DNA of 64,000 nucleotides, taken from Thermincola ferriacetica. Its GTDB lineage: Bacteria; Bacillota; Thermincolia; Thermincolales; Thermincolaceae. The stretch covers positions 1 to 64,000 of the forward strand of contig NZ_LGTE01000002.1 in the NCBI RefSeq assembly GCF_001263415.1. Direction: 5' to 3'. Below, in pieces: positions 52,688 through 61,741 of this stretch (within the stretch, counting starts at the first letter, position 1; each line of letters starts with the position of its first letter). The notes beneath the pieces were generated by a model, which made no database searches, had not been told where the DNA came from, and worked only from the letters and a program-made list of their open reading frames with translations. A program made the translations under genes and the position numbers.

Positions 52688-53086
52688 TTGGGTATCTTGG
52701 AATATGCAATGAAGGTTGTGGGCTTAGGCATCGTGGCAACGGTAATCATTGTGGTCATTAAACAGCAAAGGCCAGAATTTGCCGTTCAATTGAGCCTTCT
52801 GGTGGGCATAATGTTTTTCACCTTTATTATCGGTAAGGTCAATACGGTGATAGTGGTATTTAACCAACTGGCCCAGCGGGCCAATATCAATATGTATTAC
52901 ATGGGTACTGTGCTAAAGATTATTGGAATAGCTTATGTTTCCGAGTTTGGAGCGCAAATCTGCCGGGATGCCGGCGAGGGAGCCATTGCTTCCAAGATAG
53001 AGTTTGTAGCCAAGGTTTTGATTATGGTTATGGCCATTCCAATAATTATTGCTGTTTTTGATACCTTGATGAAAATAATTCCCTAA
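52688..53086 (+). CDS. spoIIIAD: Stage III sporulation protein AD
   Basis: 132 residues, polytopic membrane protein (VVGLGIVATVIIVVIKQQRPEFAVQLSLLVG ... GIAYVSEFGAQICRDAGEGAIASKIEF). TTG start with AAGGAGTG upstream. Confidence 0.95.
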   Translation: MGILEYAMKVVGLGIVATVIIVVIKQQRPEFAVQLSLLVGIMFFTFIIGKVNTVIVVFNQLAQRANINMYYMGTVLKIIGIAYVSEFGAQICRDAGEGAIASKIEFVAKVLIMVMAIPIIIAVFDTLMKIIP

Positions 53087-53109
53087 CGGCGGAAACGGTG
53101 GGTGATGTA

Positions 53110-54324
53110 GTGGCTGGAAGATATAAAAAAGGTTGGGCAGTAATAATTTTACTGGCATTAGCCTTGTTTTCAGGCTTTCTTACGGGCCGTGCCTATGCTG
53201 TTGAACCCGCTGAAGAAGACATCAGAAGCGCCAATGCCGAAAAAGTAGAACAGGAACTTGATGCCCTTGATTTGCGGGAGATGGAAAAATACCTGGACGA
53301 AATCAACAGGGAAATAGCAGATTATGTTCCCCAACTTGAATTGCGCTCCTTAATCGGCAAAATAGCCAGAGGTGAATTTAAGTTTGGTTTTACCGACATA
53401 TTAACGGGGCTTTTGAAGTTTTTGTTTCATGAAATCATAGCCAATTCCAAACTGTTAGGTGAACTCCTGGTTTTAACGGTGATATGCGCCGTTTTACAGA
53501 ATATCGAGTCGGCTTTTGAACAAGGAACGGTGGGCAAAGTTGCCTGGACAGTTTGTTACCTGACTTTGTTTATTTTGGCGCTAAAGTCCTTCGGTATCGC
53601 CCTTGGTATCGGCAGAGAAGCAATAAGCGACATGGTTTCTTTCATGCAGGCCACGTTGCCTGTTTTAATCACCTTGTTAACGGCTATGGGTAACCTGACT
53701 TCGGCGGCGCTTTTTCATCCCCTGACCGTTACTGTTCTCAGCAGTATTAGCACGTTGATTAAAAATATTGTTTTTCCCCTAATTTTTTTCTCGGCGGTAT
53801 TAGGTTTGACAAGCAATATCTCCGAAAGATTTCAGGTATCAAAAATGTCCGGTTTGATGAAACAATGGAGTATGGCATTAATGGGACTTTTTTTTACCGT
53901 ATTTTTAGGGTTTCTCAGTGTGCAGGGCATAGCAGGTTCAGTGGCTGACGGTGTTGCCCTGCGAACTGCCAAATTCGCCACCGGGGCCTTTGTGCCGGTT
54001 TTGGGCAAAATGTTTGCTGATGCCCTTGATGCAGTGGTAGGCACCTCTTTGCTGCTTAAAAATGTCGTCGGCCTGGTAGGGATTATCGCCATTTTTTTCA
54101 TCTGTATATTTCCGGCCTTAAAGATTCTGTCTATTATGCTCATTTTCAGGGTGGCGGCGGCGATTAGCCAGCCTATCAGCGATACTAAACTGGTAGAGTC
54201 GTTAAACACAATGGGAAACAGCCTGGGACTTGTTTTCGCAGCAGTATCTTCCGTAGGAATTATGTTTTTTTTCGTCATCGCCATTGTCCTTGGGACCGGA
54301 AATGTAAGTCTGATGATGAGATAA
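53110..54324 (+). CDS. spoIIIAE: Stage III sporulation protein AE
   Basis: About 404 residues with a cleavable-looking N-terminal hydrophobic segment and a C-terminal block of 7-8 membrane helices. GTG 53110 is preferred because GGGTGA is well spaced; GTG 53098 is an alternative. Channel component of the SpoIIIA complex. Confidence 0.94.
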   Translation: MAGRYKKGWAVIILLALALFSGFLTGRAYAVEPAEEDIRSANAEKVEQELDALDLREMEKYLDEINREIADYVPQLELRSLIGKIARGEFKFGFTDILTGLLKFLFHEIIANSKLLGELLVLTVICAVLQNIESAFEQGTVGKVAWTVCYLTLFILALKSFGIALGIGREAISDMVSFMQATLPVLITLLTAMGNLTSAALFHPLTVTVLSSISTLIKNIVFPLIFFSAVLGLTSNISERFQVSKMSGLMKQWSMALMGLFFTVFLGFLSVQGIAGSVADGVALRTAKFATGAFVPVLGKMFADALDAVVGTSLLLKNVVGLVGIIAIFFICIFPALKILSIMLIFRVAAAISQPISDTKLVESLNTMGNSLGLVFAAVSSVGIMFFFVIAIVLGTGNVSLMMR

Positions 54325-54351
54325 AATCCTGCGGGGAAGGTAGCTTGGGTT

Positions 54352-54972
54352 ATGGATATATTAAAACAGATTGTGCAAAATGTATTAATTATTGTTTTGT
54401 TAAATGTTTTACTGGAAATGGTTATCCCCAATTCCAACCTGGGCAGGTATATTAAATTGGTGATGGGCCTGTTTATAATTGTGGCCGTTTTAAATCCTAT
54501 CCTTGGTTTCCTGAACAGGGATTTTTCCATTTTAACTGTTTCACCGGTTGAATACAGGGGTGAAGATCTCAATAGTTTGCTCAGGAAGGGTAAATCTCTG
54601 GACAGTGAAATGAAACGGGCTGCATTAAAGGACTATGCCCAAAAAATCTCTCAGCAAGTTTCCGCTTTGGCACGGTTAGATGGGAGCGCGGCGGTTCAAA
54701 AGGTGGTGGTTGATATAGAGGATAACCCTGAGGCAGCCAATTTCGGCCAATTGAAAGAAATTGTTGTCTACTTGGGAAAAAATCCTCAAGCGGGCGGCAA
54801 CAGCTCAGGCAGTGTGGGTGTAAAACCGGTAGAAATCAACGTAAGCGGCACCCAGGAAGAAAGTAAGACCGGTGAGACCCCAAATAAGGACGTAATAAAA
54901 CTGCAGGGTGTATTAGCTGATTTTTACGGAATTAACCCGGATAACATAAAGATTGTTTTTTCCGGGAAATGA
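54352..54972 (+). CDS. spoIIIAF: Stage III sporulation protein AF
   Basis: 206 residues: two N-terminal membrane helices (LKQIVQNVLIIVLLNVLLEMVIP; LVMGLFIIVAVLNPILGFL) and a ring-building-motif-like extracytoplasmic domain. Confidence 0.94.
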   Translation: MDILKQIVQNVLIIVLLNVLLEMVIPNSNLGRYIKLVMGLFIIVAVLNPILGFLNRDFSILTVSPVEYRGEDLNSLLRKGKSLDSEMKRAALKDYAQKISQQVSALARLDGSAAVQKVVVDIEDNPEAANFGQLKEIVVYLGKNPQAGGNSSGSVGVKPVEINVSGTQEESKTGETPNKDVIKLQGVLADFYGINPDNIKIVFSGK

Positions 54973-54987
54973 GCAGGGGGGGTAATT

Positions 54988-55638
54988 TTGGGAAACAAAT
55001 TTTTTGACCAACTGATTTCTTTTTTTGGCAGAAATGAGCGAAAGGACGGGGCAGACAAAAAAACAAACAAATTCAATTTATTTATCATTATTGGCGCTTT
55101 TGGCCTTATGCTTATAGTACTTGCCAATAATTTCGGACAGCAAAAACCGCAGGTGAAAATTACGGCGGATTCCGGAAGCGGTAGTTCCGGCCAACGGGCA
55201 GAACAGCATATTTCTTCGGGAACCGATATTACAGATGCAGAAAATGCCATCAGTGAGAAGCTCGCAGAAATCCTTTCCCAGATAGACGGCGCAGGCGAAG
55301 TAAAAGCCACGGTTAACCTGGCTTCTACCATGGAATATGAATATGCTGTTAATACTTCCACCAGTAACAAAACCACCCAGGAGACCGACCAAAAGGGCGG
55401 CAACCGCACAGTGACAGAACTGAATGAAGACGGTCAATTGGTGTTGATCAGGGAAGGTGAGGGGAACAAGGAAATCCCCGTGGTGAAAAAAGAGATCAAG
55501 CCTCAGGTACAGGGCGTAGTAGTTGTGGCTGAAGGCGCCAACGACCCTGAAATCAAAGCCCGGTTGCTGGATGCGGTACAGGTTTTCCTCAACGTCTCGC
55601 CGCACCGGGTGGTAGTTTTACCAAAAGAGAGTAGGTGA
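54988..55638 (+). CDS. spoIIIAG: Stage III sporulation protein AG
   Basis: 216 residues: one membrane helix (~32-48), then a ring-building domain (AENAISEKLAEILSQIDGAGEVKATVNL ... VQGVVVVAEGANDPEIKARLLDAVQVFLNVSPHRVVV). SpoIIIAG forms a large ring in the intermembrane space. TTG start after AGGGGGGG. Confidence 0.95.
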   Translation: MGNKFFDQLISFFGRNERKDGADKKTNKFNLFIIIGAFGLMLIVLANNFGQQKPQVKITADSGSGSSGQRAEQHISSGTDITDAENAISEKLAEILSQIDGAGEVKATVNLASTMEYEYAVNTSTSNKTTQETDQKGGNRTVTELNEDGQLVLIREGEGNKEIPVVKKEIKPQVQGVVVVAEGANDPEIKARLLDAVQVFLNVSPHRVVVLPKESR

Positions 55639-55643
55639 TGTGC

Positions 55644-56267
55644 ATGAAATCGGTATATTTTTCCAAAAAACTCATTTGGCGGCTGACTTTTACCGTAGTT
55701 GCCCTGGTTGTTGTGGTGGAACTAATCAGTTTGAGCGCTTCTTTTAACGCCGGCGGGTCAGCGGAGATACATAAGGCTTTACCTTTTAATGACAACCTGA
55801 AGGTTGCCGTCGGGCAGGCAGTCAGGGGACAGGGAGGAGAGGAGACTCCTGGAGCTGCCGACGGGCAGGGATGGAATGTGACCGGGTACAACCGGAAGGA
55901 AACTGTCAAAAGCCAGTTTTTTATCGAGTACAGGATGCAGAGAGACAGGGCCCGTGGACAGCAGATAGATTTGCTCAGGGAGATAGTGAACAACGCCAAT
56001 TCCACAGAAGACGTCCGCAAAGAGGCCCAGCGCAGGTTACTGCAGATATCCCAGTTGCTGGAAAAAGAAATGGAGATAGAAAACATGATCAGGGCCAAAG
56101 GTTTTAAGGATGCCGTAGTGTTTTTACAGGACAAATCAGCCACCGTTATAGTGCAGACCACAAAGCTTGCACCTGAAGAAGAAGATAAAATCAAGGGAAT
56201 AGTAAACCGCATCGCCAACATAGAGGAAAGCGCTGTTTCTATAAGCACAGTACCGGTGAAACAATAA
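55644..56267 (+). CDS. spoIIIAH: Stage III sporulation protein AH
   Basis: About 207 residues: membrane helix (~12-30) and YscJ/FliF-like domain (IDLLREIVNNANSTEDVRKEAQRRLLQISQLLEKEMEIENMIRAKGFKDAVVFLQDKSATVIV). It pairs with SpoIIQ from the forespore. ATG 55644 follows GTAGGTGATG. Confidence 0.95.
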   Translation: MKSVYFSKKLIWRLTFTVVALVVVVELISLSASFNAGGSAEIHKALPFNDNLKVAVGQAVRGQGGEETPGAADGQGWNVTGYNRKETVKSQFFIEYRMQRDRARGQQIDLLREIVNNANSTEDVRKEAQRRLLQISQLLEKEMEIENMIRAKGFKDAVVFLQDKSATVIVQTTKLAPEEEDKIKGIVNRIANIEESAVSISTVPVKQ

Positions 56268-56392
56268 GTTGCGACTTCACGGAAGGCCTATATATTATAT
56301 TGTATACTTGCTTCTAATCTATTGAAATAAGGTTAAACACCTAATATAATTAATAAAAGTAAGGGTATGCCTCGTAAACCGGATGTATTGTT

Positions 56393-56435
56393 TCTCAGGT
56401 TGTCCTTGACTGCCTGAGATTTTGTATTGTTTTTT
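56393..56435 (+). terminator. Terminator after spoIIIA operon
   Basis: TCTCAGG pairs with CCTGAGA around a 13-base loop, followed by TTTTGTATTGTTTTTT. Confidence 0.7.
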
Positions 56436-56480
56436 GGTTTCACTTGTGAAGGACAGAACTTTACGGTGGGAGGAGATAGC

Positions 56481-58388
56481 ATGTGCCATAAAGTGGAGAT
56501 TACGGATACGACGCTGCGTGACGCTCACCAAAGCTTATGGGCCACCAGGATGCGAACTGAGGATATGCTCCCCATTGCTGAGAAGCTGGATGAGGTTGGA
56601 TACCATTCTTTAGAGGTATGGGGCGGAGCGACTTTTGATGTATGCCTCCGGTACTTGAACGAAGACCCTTGGGAGCGCCTGCGGACTTTGAAGAAATATT
56701 TCAAAAAGACTAAGCTGCAGATGCTCCTGCGGGGGCAGTCGCTGGTCGGTTACCAGCATTACCCCGATGACGTAGTGGAAGCTTTTTGTTATAAGGCTGT
56801 GGAAAACGGTATTGACATTATCAGGATTTTTGATGCTTTAAACGACACCCGCAACCTGGAAGTGCCTATCAGAATGGCCAAAAAAGCCGGGGCCCATGTA
56901 CAGACGGCGATTTCCTATACTGTCAGTCCTGTACATACCTTGGAACATTACCTGCAAACGGCGCTGGCTTTCAAGCAAATGGGCGCTGATTCCATTTGCA
57001 TAAAAGATATGGCCGGACTTTTATCACCCTACAAAGCTTATGAATTGGTTAAAATGATTAAGGAAAAGGTTGATATCCTTGTTCAATTGCACTGCCATTA
57101 CATTGGAGGTATGGCTGTCGGAGCCTATCTGAAGGGTGTTGAAGCCGGGGCCGACGTGATTGATACGGCATCGGTACCTTTGGCTTTTGGCGCCTCTCAA
57201 CCGCCTGTGGAAACGGTAGTAAGGGCTCTCCAGGAATCTCCCTATGATACAAGTCTCGATATCCATCTTTTGTTTGAAGTGGCCAAGTATTTCGAAGATT
57301 TAAGGAAACGGCACGGTTTTGAACGGGGTGTTACCAGAATTACGGACATGCGTGTCTTTGATCACCAGGTGCCCGGCGGCATGATTTCCAACCTGGTGTC
57401 CCAACTGGAAGAACAAAAGGCATTGCATAAGATTCACGAAGTGCTTGAAGAAATCCCCCGGGTTCGGGAAGACCTTGGTTACCCGCCTCTGGTCACTCCT
57501 ACCAGCCAGATTGTCGGTACCCAGGCAGTGTTAAACGTATTAACAGGAGAAAGATACAAGTTGGTGCCGGGTGAAGTGAAAGCGTACGTACGAGGGGAAT
57601 ATGGCAATCCTCCTGTACCTATTAAAGAAGAAATAGTTGAGAAAATACTTGGTGAGGGCAAAACCAATATGATTAAGTGCCGCCCTGCTGATTTATTGGA
57701 ACCCAGAATGGATAAACTAAGGAAAGAAGTGGAAGGCATTGCCCGGTCAGAAGAGGATGTCCTGTCATATGCCTTGTTCCCACAGGTGGCGCTGAAGTTT
57801 TTTGAATGGCGTAAGAATCACGAAAATGATGCCGATGATGATATCCCGGATGAGGTAATAGAAGAAGCCGGTGCGGAACAAACAGATATACAACAAGTAT
57901 CATCATCCAATGTATCGAAGGGGGTTGAAGAAGTGAATCTCAATGAAATTAAGGAATTAATCAAACTGCTTGGGGAGACCGATATTACCGAACTGCACCT
58001 GGAAAGCGCCGGGGTTAAGGTAGCCATCAAAAAGGGTAGCACCGGACAGTTAGGTGCACCGGTTTTCGAAGCTACAGGCGACGTGCAGGCGGAAAAAGCT
58101 GAAAAAGCGCCCAAACCGGTAATTGAAAAGTCCAGGGATACCAGCAACCTTATTCCGATTACGGCTCCCATGGTCGGGACTTTCTACCGCCGCCCGGCGC
58201 CTGACGCGGAGCCTTTTGTGGAAGTAGGTCAAATGGTATCCGAAGGACAGCCCGTTTGTATAATTGAGGCCATGAAACTGATGAATGAAATAGAATCGGA
58301 AGTAGCGGGCAAAATTGTCGAGGTTCTGGTTGAAGACGGACAGCCGGTGGAGTACGGACAGACTTTGTTCCTTGTTGAAAAAGCATAA
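56481..58388 (+). CDS. Biotin-dependent carboxyltransferase fused to AccB
   Basis: 635 residues. 1-~465: pyruvate/oxaloacetate carboxyltransferase (5S/PycB/OadA type) with ITDTTLRDAHQSL, LRGQSLVGY, RIFDALND, SICIKDMAGLL (carbamylated-Lys position) and LHCHYIGGMA (metal His). 485-635: complete AccB, not just a biotinyl tail: it begins with the AccB N-terminal motif NLNEIKELIKLL, has a linker, then PITAPMVGTFYR and the biotin site EAMKLMNEIE. GTG 57933 is in frame at the AccB start with its own GAAGGGGG ribosome site 8 bases upstream. It lies where accB stands in Bacillus, next to accC. ATG 56481 follows GGGAGGAG. Confidence 0.92.
   Translation: MCHKVEITDTTLRDAHQSLWATRMRTEDMLPIAEKLDEVGYHSLEVWGGATFDVCLRYLNEDPWERLRTLKKYFKKTKLQMLLRGQSLVGYQHYPDDVVEAFCYKAVENGIDIIRIFDALNDTRNLEVPIRMAKKAGAHVQTAISYTVSPVHTLEHYLQTALAFKQMGADSICIKDMAGLLSPYKAYELVKMIKEKVDILVQLHCHYIGGMAVGAYLKGVEAGADVIDTASVPLAFGASQPPVETVVRALQESPYDTSLDIHLLFEVAKYFEDLRKRHGFERGVTRITDMRVFDHQVPGGMISNLVSQLEEQKALHKIHEVLEEIPRVREDLGYPPLVTPTSQIVGTQAVLNVLTGERYKLVPGEVKAYVRGEYGNPPVPIKEEIVEKILGEGKTNMIKCRPADLLEPRMDKLRKEVEGIARSEEDVLSYALFPQVALKFFEWRKNHENDADDDIPDEVIEEAGAEQTDIQQVSSSNVSKGVEEVNLNEIKELIKLLGETDITELHLESAGVKVAIKKGSTGQLGAPVFEATGDVQAEKAEKAPKPVIEKSRDTSNLIPITAPMVGTFYRRPAPDAEPFVEVGQMVSEGQPVCIIEAMKLMNEIESEVAGKIVEVLVEDGQPVEYGQTLFLVEKA
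57933..58388 (+). CDS. accB: Possible separately translated AccB (internal start)
   Basis: Internal in-frame GTG (codon 485 of the fusion) with AAGGGGG 8 bases upstream. Translation would give a 151-residue protein of normal AccB length and N-terminus. It would supply the biotin carboxyl carrier of acetyl-CoA carboxylase, while the long product carries out the pyruvate/oxaloacetate reaction. Whether both are made is unknown. Confidence 0.45.
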   Translation: MNLNEIKELIKLLGETDITELHLESAGVKVAIKKGSTGQLGAPVFEATGDVQAEKAEKAPKPVIEKSRDTSNLIPITAPMVGTFYRRPAPDAEPFVEVGQMVSEGQPVCIIEAMKLMNEIESEVAGKIVEVLVEDGQPVEYGQTLFLVEKA

Positions 58389-58458
58389 ATAGCGCCGGTG
58401 ACCGGTGGTCAGTGGCCGGCGGTGATATTACTTGAAGCTACAACGGTGGAGGTGTGTA

Positions 58459-59808
58459 ATGTTTAAAAAAGTTCTGATTGCCAATAGGGGAGAAATCGCC
58501 GTTCGGATTATCAGGGCATGCAAAGAAATGGACATCAGGACTGTTGCTGTATATTCGGAAGCAGACCGGGATTCTTTACATGTCCGTTTGGCAGACGAAG
58601 CTTTTTGTATAGGTCCTGCTCCCTCAGGTAAGAGTTATCTGAACAAAGCTAATATCATAGCGGCGGCAGAAGTATCCGGAGCCGATGCCATCCATCCCGG
58701 CTACGGGTTTTTGGCTGAGAACGCCGAATTTGCGGAAATATGCGAAAGCTGCGGTATAAAGTTTATCGGGCCGTCTATTTCCGCTTTGGAAAATATGGGC
58801 GCAAAAGCAGTAGCGCGGGAAACCATGATCAAGGCCGGGGTACCTGTTGTTCCCGGTACTGAAGGAGTTATTACTGATAAAGAAGAAGCGGTCAGAATTG
58901 CCCAGGAAATCGGTTACCCGGTTATTATTAAAGCTTCAGCAGGCGGTGGCGGCAAAGGCATGCGCATTGCCCAGAGCAAAAATGACCTGATCAAAGCCAT
59001 TCAAACGGCCCAGGCAGAAGCCGAGGCAGCTTTCGGCAATGCTGAAGTTTACATCGAGAAATATGTGGAAGAACCGAGACATATTGAGTTTCAGATTCTG
59101 GCTGACAATTACGGCAATACAGTTTACCTGGGTGAGCGTGACTGCTCTATCCAGAGAAGAAACCAGAAATTGCTGGAAGAAGCTCCTTCTTCGGCCCTGA
59201 CCCCTGAACTGAGGAAAAAAATGGGTGAAACGGCTGTGCGCGCGGCAAAAGCAGTAAATTACAGCAATGCCGGTACTGTGGAGTTTCTCCTGGATAAAGA
59301 TAATAATTTTTATTTTATTGAAATGAATACCCGGATTCAGGTAGAACACCCTGTCACTGAATTGGTCACAGGAATTGACCTGATTAAAGAACAGATCAGG
59401 ATTGCTGCCGGTGAAGAATTGGGCTATACGCAGGATGATGTTAAAATCAACGGGTGGGCTATCGAATGCCGGATAAATGCCGAAGACCCGGCCAAAAATT
59501 TTATGCCTTCGCCCGGGAAGGTGATAAAGTACGTCCCGCCGGGTGGCATGGGAGTACGGGTAGACAGCGCCGTATACGAAGGCTATACCATTCCGCCTTT
59601 CTACGATTCGATGGTAGCTAAGCTAATTGTGTGGGGACGCAACAGGGAAGAGGCTATTCAGAGAATGCGCCGGTCCCTGCAGGAATTTGAAATAGAAGGG
59701 GTAAAAACCACGATTCCTTTCCATTTGGTGGTTGTGGATAATGCTTTCTTCCAGAGGGGGGACTTTTATACCAATTTTATTCAGCGCCGCGTCTTGCAGG
59801 AAGATTAG
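58459..59808 (+). CDS. accC: Biotin carboxylase (AccC/PycA type)
   Basis: 449 residues, ATP-grasp enzyme that carboxylates biotin. Motifs are [79 protein letters not shown] and [17 protein letters not shown] 58459 follows GGTGGAGGTG. It probably serves both the fused carboxyltransferase and acetyl-CoA carboxylase, since it is next to the AccB-containing gene. Confidence 0.95.
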   Translation: MFKKVLIANRGEIAVRIIRACKEMDIRTVAVYSEADRDSLHVRLADEAFCIGPAPSGKSYLNKANIIAAAEVSGADAIHPGYGFLAENAEFAEICESCGIKFIGPSISALENMGAKAVARETMIKAGVPVVPGTEGVITDKEEAVRIAQEIGYPVIIKASAGGGGKGMRIAQSKNDLIKAIQTAQAEAEAAFGNAEVYIEKYVEEPRHIEFQILADNYGNTVYLGERDCSIQRRNQKLLEEAPSSALTPELRKKMGETAVRAAKAVNYSNAGTVEFLLDKDNNFYFIEMNTRIQVEHPVTELVTGIDLIKEQIRIAAGEELGYTQDDVKINGWAIECRINAEDPAKNFMPSPGKVIKYVPPGGMGVRVDSAVYEGYTIPPFYDSMVAKLIVWGRNREEAIQRMRRSLQEFEIEGVKTTIPFHLVVVDNAFFQRGDFYTNFIQRRVLQED

Positions 59809-59831
59809 AATTGGCGGCAGAAGGTTTGACT

Positions 59832-59864
59832 AGCGCGCATGACAAGAATAGATGCGCGCTTTTC
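59832..59864 (+). terminator. accC terminator
   Basis: AGCGCGCAT pairs perfectly with ATGCGCGCT, followed by TTTCTT. Confidence 0.85.
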
Positions 59865-59893
59865 TTGAATAGAAGTTTACAATTTGGTATAAT
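59865..59893 (+). promoter_or_regulatory. asp23 promoter
   Basis: TTGAAT (59865-59870), 17-bp spacer, TGGTATAAT with TATAAT at 59888-59893. Same extended -10 as before yqeG and rnhA. Confidence 0.8.
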
Positions 59894-59937
59894 ATGTTTA
59901 TAGTTGGTGTAAGCAATTCGACCGGGAGGTGTCGGTT

Positions 59938-60339
59938 ATGGAAAAGAAAGAGCTCATTGAAAGGCACGAAACAGAACTGGGTGTAATCCGCATTGCGGAT
60001 GAAGTAGTAGCGATTATTGCCGGCCTGGCTGCGACGGAAATTCCAGGGGTAGCGGGCATGAGTGGAGGCTTAGCCGGTGGAATTGCTGAGATGTTGGGAC
60101 GGAAAAATCTGTCCAGGGGCGTTAAAGTAGAAGTAGGTGAAAAAGAAACGGCTATCGACATGTTTGTAATTGTGGAATTTGGTGTGCGAATTCCCGATGT
60201 TGCTCATCAAATACAGGAAAACGTCAAACGGGCCATTGAAAGCATGACCGGACTGAATGTCGTGGAAGTAAACATAAATATCCAGGGAGTGGTTTTTCCC
60301 ACACCTGAACCCAAGGAAGAAGAACATAGAGTAAAGTAG
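59938..60339 (+). CDS. Asp23/Gls24 family envelope-stress protein
   Basis: 133 residues (YqhY-like). Family core: GVIRIADEVVAIIAGLAATEIPGVAGMSGG and VKVEVGEKETAIDMFVIVEFGVRIPDVAHQIQENVKRAIESMTGL. It lies next to the acc genes as in Bacillus, where yqhY influences acetyl-CoA carboxylase activity. ATG 59938 follows GGGAGGTG. The membrane anchor AmaP follows. Confidence 0.93.
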   Translation: MEKKELIERHETELGVIRIADEVVAIIAGLAATEIPGVAGMSGGLAGGIAEMLGRKNLSRGVKVEVGEKETAIDMFVIVEFGVRIPDVAHQIQENVKRAIESMTGLNVVEVNINIQGVVFPTPEPKEEEHRVK

Positions 60340-60345
60340 TTTTTT

Positions 60346-60365
60346 CCCCCTGAACACTCAGGGGG
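60346..60365 (+). terminator. Hairpin after asp23
   Basis: CCCCCTGA pairs with TCAGGGGG around ACAC. Only TT follows, so it may be a partial terminator that lowers amaP relative to asp23. Confidence 0.6.
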
Positions 60366-60424
60366 TTCAAATTATTTGGTAATGTAAATTTATGTATTTG
60401 AAGAACCCGAATGGAGTGTTGCTC

Positions 60425-60970
60425 GTGAATTTTTTTGACCGTTTGTTATTGGGATTGTACAGTCTAAGCATGGTTATCCTGTTTGTAGTGGTCGGCTTAG
60501 TGGCTGCTGGATGGACAACTCCTCTCGACCTTTTGGAATTTGCCCTCTTTAAGCAGGACCAAAGAATTGCGGTAGGACTGGTCGCTATAGTATTTATTCT
60601 TATCAGTTTAAAGTTTTTGATTAACAGTTTTGGCACAAAAAATGAGGTAATGCATGCCCTGATCAAAGAATCGGCTATGGGACAGGTACGTATTACGGTG
60701 CAGGCCCTGGAAAACATTGTCAAAAAATCCGTGCTGCAGGTGCGGGGTATCCGAGAAGTTCAGCCCAGGATTATTTCCCGCCCGGAGGGGATAGGGGTAT
60801 TTATTCATGTTATTGTTGCGCCTGATTTGGCTATTCCACAGGTATCCGATGAAATTCAGGAAAAAGTCAAAGAGAACCTTGAACGTATTGCCGGGGTTAA
60901 TGTACATGCCGTTAAGGTATTGGTGGAAAATATTGCTACTGACATGAAGGTCAGGGATAGGGTCAATTAG
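60425..60970 (+). CDS. amaP: AmaP, alkaline shock membrane anchor
   Basis: 181 residues: two N-terminal membrane helices (LLLGLYSLSMVILFVVVGLVAAG; IAVGLVAIVFILISLKFLI) and an Asp23-like C-terminal domain (GQVRITVQALENIVKKSVLQVRGI). It anchors Asp23 at the membrane. GTG 60425 is preceded by AATGGAGTG. Confidence 0.92.
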   Translation: MNFFDRLLLGLYSLSMVILFVVVGLVAAGWTTPLDLLEFALFKQDQRIAVGLVAIVFILISLKFLINSFGTKNEVMHALIKESAMGQVRITVQALENIVKKSVLQVRGIREVQPRIISRPEGIGVFIHVIVAPDLAIPQVSDEIQEKVKENLERIAGVNVHAVKVLVENIATDMKVRDRVN

Positions 60971-60982
60971 GGGGAATGAATA

Positions 60983-61201
60983 ATGCGAGACAGGTCTTGG
61001 CAGGATTTTCTGGGAATGCATTTAGGAAAAATACTGGGTGTAGCCCTGGGCCTTCTATTAGGCTGGATGGTTATTGAATACGGCTTGTTGAAAACCTTGT
61101 TTGTTATAATATTAATTGTACTGGGTTATTTTATCGGCAAAAAGGTCGATGAAGACGAGGATATATTGATGGCTGTCAGAAGGTTTTTCAGAGGTTATTA
61201 G
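60983..61201 (+). CDS. DUF2273 small membrane protein
   Basis: 72 residues, two hydrophobic helices joined by a short loop (GKILGVALGLLLGWMVIEYGLLKTLFVIILIVLGYFIGKKVDED). It accompanies AmaP/Asp23 in many Firmicutes. AGGGGGAATG precedes ATG. Confidence 0.9.
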   Translation: MRDRSWQDFLGMHLGKILGVALGLLLGWMVIEYGLLKTLFVIILIVLGYFIGKKVDEDEDILMAVRRFFRGY

Positions 61202-61208
61202 CAGCCGG

Positions 61209-61236
61209 CCCCTGCCATTTAGGCGGGGGTGTTTTG
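61209..61236 (+). terminator. Terminator
   Basis: CCCCTGCC pairs with GGCGGGGG (one wobble) around ATTTA, followed by TGTTTTGGTTT. Confidence 0.75.
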
Positions 61237-61259
61237 GTTTGCCGGGTAACAGAAATTTT

Positions 61260-61288
61260 TTGACCTTGTAAGGTTATACTACTTATAG
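61260..61288 (+). promoter_or_regulatory. nusB promoter
   Basis: TTGACC (61260-61265), 17-bp spacer, TTATAG (61283-61288), about 20 bases before ATG of nusB. Confidence 0.55.
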
Positions 61289-61308
61289 TTACAGACAGGA
61301 GGTTATCA

Positions 61309-61737
61309 ATGAGCAGGAGAAAAGCCAGGGAAGCGGCCTTACAGGTTCTCTTCCAGATAGAAATGGCCGGAGTGGAAGAAGGAAAGGCTTATGAATACAT
61401 TTTTTCGGAATTCAACATAGGTGAAAATGCCCAAAAGTTCTGCCGGGAACTGGTCCAGGGCACGTTAAGAAACCGCGCGTATATTGATGACATCATCAGA
61501 GAAGTTTCTAATGAATGGGATTTGTACCGAATGGCTAATGTGGACAGGAATATTATTCGCATGGCCCTTTATGAAATGCTTTTTCGGGAAGATGTGCCGA
61601 AGAATGTGGCCATAAACGAGGCCATTGAGCTGGGTAAGGATTTTAGCACGGCTGATTCAGGCAAGTTTATAAACGGCATTTTGGGCTATGTGGCCAAAAA
61701 TATGGAGCAGTTCAAAAGGACCGAACCAGGAGTGTAG
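61309..61737 (+). CDS. nusB: Transcription antitermination factor NusB
   Basis: 142 residues, all-helical. Family parts: RRKAREAALQVLFQIEMAG, LYRMANVDRNIIRMALYEMLF and PKNVAINEAIELGKDFSTADSGKFINGIL. Works with NusE on rRNA boxA antitermination. ACAGGAGG precedes ATG. Confidence 0.97.
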   Translation: MSRRKAREAALQVLFQIEMAGVEEGKAYEYIFSEFNIGENAQKFCRELVQGTLRNRAYIDDIIREVSNEWDLYRMANVDRNIIRMALYEMLFREDVPKNVAINEAIELGKDFSTADSGKFINGILGYVAKNMEQFKRTEPGV

Positions 61738-61741
61738 CCAT

